Shown here piece by piece: positions 1 through 4,213 of a stretch of DNA of 9,045 nt. Origin of the DNA: an uncultured Oscillospiraceae bacterium. Its GTDB lineage: Bacteria; Bacillota; Clostridia; Oscillospirales; Oscillospiraceae. The DNA lies in the NCBI GenBank assembly GCA_900763965.1, contig CAAFMG010000045.1:1-9045 (forward strand), read 5' to 3'. Below the pieces are notes generated by a model. That model had not been told where the DNA came from, made no database searches, and worked only from the letters and a program-made list of their open reading frames with translations. The translations under genes and the position numbers were made by a program. The first letter of the stretch is position 1. Each line of letters opens with the position of its first letter.

Positions 1-1
1 C

Positions 2-607
2 TATTTGTTTGCAATCAGTCTAGTTGTGAATGGGTTTCTTCCCGTCGCAGAATATCTTGTGTTCCATGGAAATCAAACTCTGAATCCGGCCTTTACGGTA
101 GGATGGATCACAGAAAAAATTGTTGTATATCCGCTGTTGGGTTATTTTCTGGAGGAACGGCTGAAAAAAAGACCCTCAGGCAAGCAGATGGCTTGTTTAT
201 GGACTGTAAATGTCCTTTTGATTATTGCTTCCTGCGCTATGACAGCTTGTCTTGGCAAAAAAATGGGAACCTATGAAGAGAATATCAGTGAGCAGTTTTT
301 TGGAAATTTTGAACTGGTAAACTGTGCAGTGATCTATCTGACGGTGCGTGTCTGTACGGAATCTTGGCATCTTACTGAACGGGTCCAAAAGTGGCTTCAA
401 TCTCTTGGTGAAGGAACTTTTGGTGTTTTTCTGTTGCATATGTTTGTGATGAACTGGCCAATCAGTCAGCAGATTCGTTTGGCATTGGTACATACCGGTA
501 TGGGTCCTATGCTGGCATGTCTGCTTTACTGCCTGTATATTATGGCGGTTTCTTACATCGTGACGTTCCTACTGAAAAAACTGCCTGGCGTGAAAAAGCT
601 CTTATGA
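2..607 (+). CDS. Membrane acyltransferase (acyltransferase 3 family), C-terminal part
   Basis: The reading frame is open from the first bases, so the N-terminal part lies outside the window; 201 residues are visible up to the TGA stop. They form about five hydrophobic segments separated by short basic loops (for example LEERLKKRPSGK). The stretch GEGTFGVFLLHMFVMNWPI resembles the late 'S-F-G-I-Y-L-I-H' helix of acyltransferase 3 proteins, integral membrane enzymes that O-acylate surface polysaccharides, peptidoglycan or lipids. The catalytic N-terminal helices are not visible, so the substrate cannot be given. The DNA is more AT-rich than the rest of the window, which may mean a different origin. 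The stop overlaps that of the opposing TSUP gene, and no terminator fits between them. The family call is moderately sure, from the fold pattern and one motif. Confidence 0.6.
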   Translation, partial: YLFAISLVVNGFLPVAEYLVFHGNQTLNPAFTVGWITEKIVVYPLLGYFLEERLKKRPSGKQMACLWTVNVLLIIASCAMTACLGKKMGTYEENISEQFFGNFELVNCAVIYLTVRVCTESWHLTERVQKWLQSLGEGTFGVFLLHMFVMNWPISQQIRLALVHTGMGPMLACLLYCLYIMAVSYIVTFLLKKLPGVKKLL

Positions 608-970
608 TTGCGGTTTTAACAGCAGCTCCCGCAGACCGGTGAGGATCAGGAGAATACCAAAGAGCTTTTGCAGAATCGCCAGATCCAGCACCATACCCAC
701 CCAAGAGAAGATCCCTGCTGCGGCACACCCCGCCAGGATCCCTGGAAGAACCGTTTTCCAGTCCAGAACGCCCTGCTTCCAGCGAAACAGGCAGGCGATA
801 CATGCGGAGGGAAGAAAAAACAGCAGATTGATTCCACGGGCAGCGGGGTAGGGGACGGAAAGAACCACAGTCAGCCAGAGAATCAGCAGACTTCCGCCGC
901 CGATGCCAATGCCGGATAAAAAACCAAGAAGTGTGCCAATTACCAGAAGAAAAGCGGGAGACTCTAGCAT
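602..970 (-). CDS. Half-size TSUP (TauE/SafE) permease, second-repeat subunit
   Basis: This 122-residue hydrophobic protein is about half the roughly 250 residues usual for TauE/SafE transporters, which export sulfite, sulfonates or related organic anions. Its N-terminal segment LLGFLSGIGIGGGSLLIL carries the family's G-x-x-SG-x-x-GxGGG signature, the form seen at the start of the second of the two four-helix repeats. About four membrane segments are visible. The ATG at 970-968 is chosen because a GGGGAGGT ribosome site lies 11 bases upstream (982-989); an ATG at 991-989 in the same frame has no such site. The start overlaps the end of the preceding TSUP gene in the sequence ATGCTAG, suggesting translational coupling. 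It ends in TAA inside the end of the convergent acyltransferase gene. It probably works as a heterodimer with the preceding half. The family is sure; the substrate is unknown. Confidence 0.8.
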   Translation of the reverse strand: MLESPAFLLVIGTLLGFLSGIGIGGGSLLILWLTVVLSVPYPAARGINLLFFLPSACIACLFRWKQGVLDWKTVLPGILAGCAAAGIFSWVGMVLDLAILQKLFGILLILTGLRELLLKPQS

Positions 971-1320
971 AAATAGCGAATACCTCCCCATAAAATCAGG
1001 ATACCAAGCCCCCGGTGCAGCCAATGCACCGGGATTTTTCTGCCCCAAACACCGGCAAGGATGCCGCCAAGGGCGCTTCCAAGCAGATAGGGCAGGGCAG
1101 AGTGGTAGGGGAGTCCCTCTGTGAAGGCAATGAAGGTCAAGGATACCAGGCAAATCGGCAGAATAATGGCCACAGAGGCTGGAAAAACATTTTCCTTCAG
1201 CGGCGTTAACAGCGTCAAAAGGGGCACCAGCACCATACCGCCTCCGGCACCAAACAGGCCATTTATCATTCCGGCCAGGCCTCCGGCAATGGCCATGGCA
1301 AACCATTGGTTACGATGCAA
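964..1320 (-). CDS. Half-size TSUP (TauE/SafE) permease, first-repeat subunit
   Basis: This protein of about 118 residues has the TSUP signature GGLAGMINGLFGAGGG near its N-terminus and about four membrane segments, matching the first repeat of TauE/SafE anion exporters. I choose the TTG at 1320-1318 because GGAGGT (1327-1332) lies 6 bases upstream. An in-frame ATG at 1335-1333 would add five residues, but it sits inside a hairpin with the ribosome site downstream of it. The stop TAG (966-964) overlaps the start of the second half-gene by 7 bases. Together the two products equal one normal transporter cut between its repeats. No separate promoter is visible; expression may depend on readthrough from the foldase gene or on a promoter inside it. 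The alternative is a frameshifted single gene, which the separate ribosome site argues against. Confidence 0.78.
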   Translation of the reverse strand: MHRNQWFAMAIAGGLAGMINGLFGAGGGMVLVPLLTLLTPLKENVFPASVAIILPICLVSLTFIAFTEGLPYHSALPYLLGSALGGILAGVWGRKIPVHWLHRGLGILILWGGIRYLC

Positions 1321-1365
1321 AAAAACACCTCCCATGGATAAGCATTTCCATGGGAGGCAGTTTTT
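1319..1365 (-). terminator. Intrinsic terminator of the foldase gene, overlapping the TSUP ribosome site
   Basis: Reading the minus strand, the foldase stop is followed by AAAAA, then CCTCCCATGG, a 10-base loop, CCATGGGAGG and a T-run (TGTTTTTTT). The stem (1328-1337 with 1348-1357) is a perfect 10 bp and can extend by two wobble pairs. The A-run on the other side makes it potentially bidirectional. The second arm plus the next base contains the GGAGGT that serves the downstream TSUP gene, and that gene's TTG start lies at the end of the T-run. Termination is the plain reading; a switchable attenuator is an inference. Confidence 0.8.
1327..1332 (-). promoter_or_regulatory. Ribosome binding site GGAGGT for the first TSUP gene
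   Basis: GGAGGT lies 6 bases before TTG at 1320-1318, good spacing that fixes the TTG as start. Five of its six bases lie in the 3' arm of the terminator hairpin and would be hidden when that hairpin is folded. Confidence 0.65.
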
Positions 1366-1378
1366 ATGCAGTTACAGC

Positions 1379-3013
1379 TTAGTGATTGCGGCTGAGCACG
1401 GTGCCCAGGGACAGGTACCGGGTGTCACCGGCAGTGACATTGGTGTTGGCGATCAGATCGGCATACCACTCGCTGACAGCGTTCTCGGTCAGTTCGTTGC
1501 GGATCTGATAGTCACGGTAGGTAATATCGCTGTCACCGACAAAGTACATGACATGATAGCCGTACTCAGTTTCTACAATGCCGGTATCGCCAGCCTTGCG
1601 GCCCTCAGCAAAGCACCAGTCGTTGAAGGCTGCGACCATCTGGTTGGGGGCGATGTCCTCGTACAGGCCGCCGTTGGCGGTGGAGCCGGTATCGGAGGAC
1701 TTTTCGGTGGCCAGAGCAGCAAAGCTGTCCTCGGTAGCCTCGCCGGACTTCCACTGGTTCAGCAGTTCTTCAGCGGTAGCCTTTGCGGCTGCCTTTTCTT
1801 CCTCGGAGTAGGTGATATTGCCGCTGTCATCGCTGGTGCCGCCCTCAAAGCTCACCAGGATGTGACGGACATTCTTCAGGGGGAAGGTGTTGTCATTGAC
1901 GCTGTCAAAGCGGACAACGTAGTAGCCGTTGATGGTTTCCTTGCCATCAGCATCGGTGGTGGAATTTGCCAGGTAGGTAATATCGCCTTCCTTGCGGCTG
2001 CTGTCGCTGAGCCACTGGGCAATGGTGCTGTTGATGCCGGTGTAGTTCTGATCGTCATAACGGGTGCTTGCGGCAGCGGAGTTGTCTGCATTGATGCTCA
2101 GAGCGGCAATGGCAGCATCCAGAGCCTGGACGGTGGTGATTTCCTCGCCGGTCAGGGACTTGGCAGCGGCTTCCGCCTTCTGCTGAGCGGCGGCCTTTTC
2201 CTCGTCAGAGTAGGTGGTGTTGCCGTTTTCATCGGTGGTGCCGCCCTCCAGGAACTTGGAAACAGGCAGGTTGTAATAATTGTATGCGTAGGAAGAGTAC
2301 TTATTGTAGTTGTCAGCCTCAGCAGCACGCAAATCGGCATCGGTAAAGGTCAGGGAATCAGCATAAGCTGTCTGATAGGCGCTGGCCAGCATGGTCTTTT
2401 CCAGATAGCTGCGGTAGCTTTCCAGAGAGGCGCCGCTGCCATAGATGGCCTTCAGGTACTGGTTGGCATCCTTGTAGCCGTAGATGGTGCTGTACAGTTC
2501 CAGGGTGCTGATGGTGGAGTCCACAGAATTCTGCTGAGCCTCGGGCATGGTGAAGCCTTCCTTCACAGCAGCACCGTACAGGGCGTAGACAGAAGTGGCG
2601 TTGGTCTTGGCGGTGTTGACAAAGTAATCTGCCCAGGTTTCGCCGGTTTCAGGATCCATGACCTGCTGATTCAGAGGCTTGGTAACGTCCAGACCGAAAA
2701 TGGCGGCATAGTTGCCATTCTGGGAGTAGAAGTTATTCACGGAATCCATAAAGAAATAGTTCAGTTCCGTATTGTTCAGCTGGGTGTCGCCAACGGTCAG
2801 GGCGATGGTCTTGTTTTCATTCACGCCGCTGGTGCGGATATACTGGCTGATGCCGACGTATGCGGCAATGGCCAGCAGGACAACCAGTACGACCACGAAT
2901 GCGATGGTGTACATCTTAACTTTTTTTGCTTCTTGCTGTTCAGCGATCTGCCGCTCTGTCAGCTTGCTGGTGTCCTGCTCAGTGCGGAGCTTTTTGTTGC
3001 TGGATGCGCTCAT
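1379..3013 (-). CDS. Membrane-anchored parvulin-type peptidyl-prolyl isomerase (PrsA/SurA-like foldase)
   Basis: This 544-residue protein has a basic cytoplasmic N-terminus (1-33), one membrane helix (about 34-58, rich in V, L, A and I) and an extracytoplasmic remainder. There is no lipobox cysteine, so unlike classical PrsA it is anchored by the helix rather than a lipid. Residues 65-245 look like the helical SurA/PrsA chaperone part. Residues 381-493 form a parvulin domain, opening with VRHILVSF and closing with GYHVMYFVG, with an acidic insert after the first strand. Residues about 246-375 resemble the same domain but lack the RHIL motif. Parvulins catalyse cis-trans isomerisation of prolyl bonds and help exported proteins fold. 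ATG follows GAGAGGA with good spacing; a sigma-A promoter lies upstream and a terminator downstream. The gene appears monocistronic. Its clients cannot be told from sequence. Confidence 0.85.
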   Translation of the reverse strand: MSASSNKKLRTEQDTSKLTERQIAEQQEAKKVKMYTIAFVVVLVVLLAIAAYVGISQYIRTSGVNENKTIALTVGDTQLNNTELNYFFMDSVNNFYSQNGNYAAIFGLDVTKPLNQQVMDPETGETWADYFVNTAKTNATSVYALYGAAVKEGFTMPEAQQNSVDSTISTLELYSTIYGYKDANQYLKAIYGSGASLESYRSYLEKTMLASAYQTAYADSLTFTDADLRAAEADNYNKYSSYAYNYYNLPVSKFLEGGTTDENGNTTYSDEEKAAAQQKAEAAAKSLTGEEITTVQALDAAIAALSINADNSAAASTRYDDQNYTGINSTIAQWLSDSSRKEGDITYLANSTTDADGKETINGYYVVRFDSVNDNTFPLKNVRHILVSFEGGTSDDSGNITYSEEEKAAAKATAEELLNQWKSGEATEDSFAALATEKSSDTGSTANGGLYEDIAPNQMVAAFNDWCFAEGRKAGDTGIVETEYGYHVMYFVGDSDITYRDYQIRNELTENAVSEWYADLIANTNVTAGDTRYLSLGTVLSRNH

Positions 3014-3075
3014 TTGATCAATTCCTCTCGTTGTTCTCAGATATAACCTGCGTTGATTAACGCATAGACCAAAGT

Positions 3076-3104
3076 ATTATAAACCATTTTCTCTGCCGTT
3101 TCAA
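3076..3104 (-). promoter_or_regulatory. Sigma-A promoter of the foldase gene
   Basis: On the minus strand TTGAAA (3104-3099) and a perfect TATAAT (3081-3076) are separated by exactly 17 bases. Transcription would start near 3069, giving a leader of about 55 bases. The leader opens with a 6-bp hairpin, TGCGTT-4-AACGCA (3049-3064). Strong housekeeping promoter by eye. Confidence 0.85.
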
Positions 3105-3113
3105 GTGGAAAAA

Positions 3114-3132
3114 CGATTTTGTCCCGAAATCG
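3114..3132. repeat. Inverted repeat upstream of the foldase promoter
   Basis: CGATTT and AAATCG (3114-3119 and 3127-3132) form a perfect 6-bp inverted repeat with a 7-base centre. It begins about 10 bases upstream of the -35 box of the foldase promoter, a position where an activator could bind. A second inverted repeat, AAAAAGT-4-ACTTTTT (3134-3151), adjoins it. Either may simply reflect AT-rich sequence; a regulatory role is inference. Confidence 0.3.
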
Positions 3133-3190
3133 GAAAAAGTTTACACTTTTTTGCTTGATTGCCTGGGGCAGGGGATGGGAATGAAGATGT

Positions 3191-3228
3191 AAAAATAAAA
3201 AAGCGTGAGGAGCCGAAACTCCTCACGC
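3191..3228 (-). terminator. Intrinsic terminator of the 6S-like RNA
   Basis: GCGTGAGGAG, a 6-base loop and CTCCTCACGC form a perfect 10-bp stem (3203-3212 with 3219-3228). On the minus strand it is followed by TTTTTTATTTTT. This is one of the clearest terminators in the window and would end both the structured RNA and any transcript reading through from the DUF1292 gene. Confidence 0.9.
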
Positions 3229-3425
3229 ACCCGCTTTGGCCGTCATGCATCAATTTATGACCTGCACGAATGGCAGGTGGGTTGCCGTTTTCAGACATTA
3301 CTGCTCCCAACATCCACCCCACGTCGAAGCGGGGGCGGGAGGTCTGCAAGCCGAATGAAAAACTAACGTCCCGTTAATAAAATGTGGGTCCAAATAGACA
3401 CACAACGCACCAAGCAGGCAGAGAA
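3195..3425 (-). ncRNA. ssrS: Structured RNA, probably 6S RNA
   Basis: This gene-free stretch of about 230 bases reads as a structured RNA on the minus strand. CCTGCTTGG (3418-3410) near the 5' end pairs with CCAAAGCGGG (3239-3230) near the 3' end, with one bulged A, forming a closing stem. Inside are two long, mostly unpaired strands; the 3' strand holds a small hairpin, ACCTGC-7-GCAGGT (3278-3260). The distal part is an interrupted hairpin built from CAGAC/GTCTG, CTCCC/GGGAG and a GC-rich tip with loop TTCGAC (3292-3346). Closing stem, central bubble with a 3'-side hairpin, and a long terminal arm are the layout of 6S RNA, which mimics an open promoter and binds housekeeping RNA polymerase. 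The size fits. No clear promoter is seen, so the 5' end is approximate. SRP RNA, RNase P and tmRNA signatures are absent. Confidence 0.6.
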
Positions 3426-3430
3426 CGAAC

Positions 3431-3712
3431 TTAATCGTCTGCCTCTTCCTCGTAAAGGGAATCCATGATCAGGTCATAGACGGCCTGGAGTTCCTGCTCA
3501 TCCTCAATGGCACACAGGATCGGCTCGCCATCTTCTTCCACAGATTTGAGAATGCTGACTTCCAACTGAAATTCATCGGCGCCTTCCCCGGCGGGGATCA
3601 CCGCCAAGTAGGTGCTGCCGTTATATTCCAGTGTACTCAGGACTTCCAGTTCGTATTCCGTACCGTCCTCATCTGAAATGGTGATAAAATCCGAACCAAA
3701 CTGGTCTTCCAT
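3431..3712 (-). CDS. DUF1292 family small acidic protein (YrzB-like)
   Basis: This 93-residue, strongly acidic protein begins MEDQFGSDFITISDEDGTEY and has the pattern of DUF1292: an N-terminal 'I-T-I-x-D-E-D-G' strand, then 'EVLSTLEYNGSTYLAVIPAG', and a C-terminal helix ending in an acidic run. DUF1292 proteins are widespread in Firmicutes, often near alaS and ruvX, but have no established biochemical role. The length is normal for the family. ATG at 3712 follows a full AGGAGG (3720-3725) with 7-base spacing. It has its own promoter at 3749-3777. The TAA stop lies only a few bases before the proposed 5' end of the 6S-like RNA, so part of that RNA could come from this transcript. The family is confident; the function is unknown. 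Confidence 0.85.
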   Translation of the reverse strand: MEDQFGSDFITISDEDGTEYELEVLSTLEYNGSTYLAVIPAGEGADEFQLEVSILKSVEEDGEPILCAIEDEQELQAVYDLIMDSLYEEEADD

Positions 3713-3748
3713 TTGCTTCCCTCCTGAATGGATCCTTGCGATGGCTTT

Positions 3749-3777
3749 ATTCTACAGCGTAAGGCGGATAAAATCAA
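3749..3777 (-). promoter_or_regulatory. Sigma-A promoter of the DUF1292 gene
   Basis: TTGATT (3777-3772) and TAGAAT (3754-3749) on the minus strand are separated by 17 bases. Transcription would begin near 3742, about 30 bases before the ATG. It lies between the BofC-C-like gene and the DUF1292 gene, so the latter need not depend on the former. Confidence 0.75.
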
Positions 3778-3810
3778 GAGGGAAAATTGTACAGAAAGTG
3801 TTCGTCATTT

Positions 3811-4038
3811 TTATGACAAAAAATCCTCCAGAAGTCCTGCAAGCTCCAAATCGCTTCTGGCGGGTATGCCTATTGCCAGAGCTTGCCGATCTTTTTCCGG
3901 AAGTGAATCCACCGGTATGGGAAAGATTTGAAAGGGTTCCGGTCTGCCTTCTTTCCACAGGGCGAGATATCCCTTGTGAGATCCCAGCAAAAAGGCTGCC
4001 AGAAGGAAAATGCACAGCCTGTGTTGTATCCGTTTCAA
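3811..4038 (-). CDS. Small exported or membrane-anchored protein with BofC C-terminal-like domain
   Basis: This 75-residue protein begins MKRIQHRLCIFLLAAFLLG, a basic end followed by one hydrophobic segment (about 8-19), so it is probably exported or anchored. The rest, GYLALWKEG (23-31) and LPEKDRQALAIGI then LELAGLLEDF (46-73), resembles the C-terminal domain of BofC. In Bacillus subtilis BofC is a forespore protein that inhibits the SpoIVB protease during sigma-K activation. Here only the C-terminal-like part is present, so the same role cannot be assumed. The TTG start is set by a strong AAAGGAGG (4054-4047) 8 bases upstream. I see no sigma-A promoter before it. It is divergent from the PBP gene across 175 bases. 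Domain call is from motif memory; moderate confidence in the family, good confidence that it is a gene. Confidence 0.65.
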   Translation of the reverse strand: MKRIQHRLCIFLLAAFLLGSHKGYLALWKEGRPEPFQIFPIPVDSLPEKDRQALAIGIPARSDLELAGLLEDFLS

Positions 4039-4046
4039 TCCCGTCG

Positions 4047-4054
4047 CCTCCTTT
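4047..4054 (-). promoter_or_regulatory. Ribosome binding site deciding a TTG start
   Basis: AAAGGAGG on the minus strand lies 8 bases before TTG at 4038-4036. No ATG or GTG competes at this distance, so the BofC-C-like gene starts with TTG. Confidence 0.75.
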
Positions 4055-4122
4055 ATAGAGGTAGTATCCCCCAGAATTTATTCTTTATTAAGAAATTGGG
4101 TCTTTCGTTTTGAATCCGGGTA

Positions 4123-4131
4123 TGCTATAAT
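4123..4131 (+). promoter_or_regulatory. Extended -10 promoter of the PBP operon
   Basis: TGCTATAAT combines a perfect TATAAT (4126-4131) with the TG of an extended -10. The -35 position (TTTCGT, 4103-4108) is poor, which extended -10 promoters tolerate. Start near 4138 gives a leader of about 75 bases containing two small hairpins: AATCTT-5-AAGATT (4141-4157) and GCCGG-5-CCGGC (4181-4195). The second ends 4 bases before the GGAGG ribosome site. Confidence 0.7.
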
Positions 4132-4213
4132 GCTACGAGTAATCTTTTGCCAAGATTGCGGATATTTGAAAATGTACGCTGCCGGAATGTCCGGCATCTG
4201 GAGGTTATATCCT

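Noticed and set aside
602..1306. A single 234-residue protein in the frame of the second TSUP half
   Set aside because: Its first 112 residues are a Cys/Arg/Pro-rich out-of-frame reading of the first TSUP half; only the part from the ATG at 970 has transporter character.
1121..3046. A 641-codon open frame on the plus strand opposite the foldase gene
   Set aside because: Same explanation: it is in register with the foldase codons. Its product is a Gly/Val/Ala-rich mirror of the foldase with no domain, and it has no fitting ribosome site.
3101..3349. An 82-codon minus-strand open frame in the intergenic region
   Set aside because: It runs through the terminator hairpin and T-run of the 6S-like RNA and the foldase upstream region, and has no credible ribosome site or protein family.
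3431..3460. A promoter for the 6S-like RNA at the end of the DUF1292 gene
   Set aside because: GATTAA is at a suitable position for a -10 but matches poorly, and the nearest -35-like element (TTTACG) is only 14 bases away. Not strong enough to annotate.
4060..4100. A sporulation-type (sigma-G/F) promoter before the BofC-C-like gene
   Set aside because: GATACTA resembles a -10 for these factors, but no matching -35 element lies at the needed distance.
4010..4213. A longer PBP starting at 4010
   Set aside because: The added 68 residues overlap the divergent small gene, the extended -10 promoter and the ribosome site, and have no PBP-like features.
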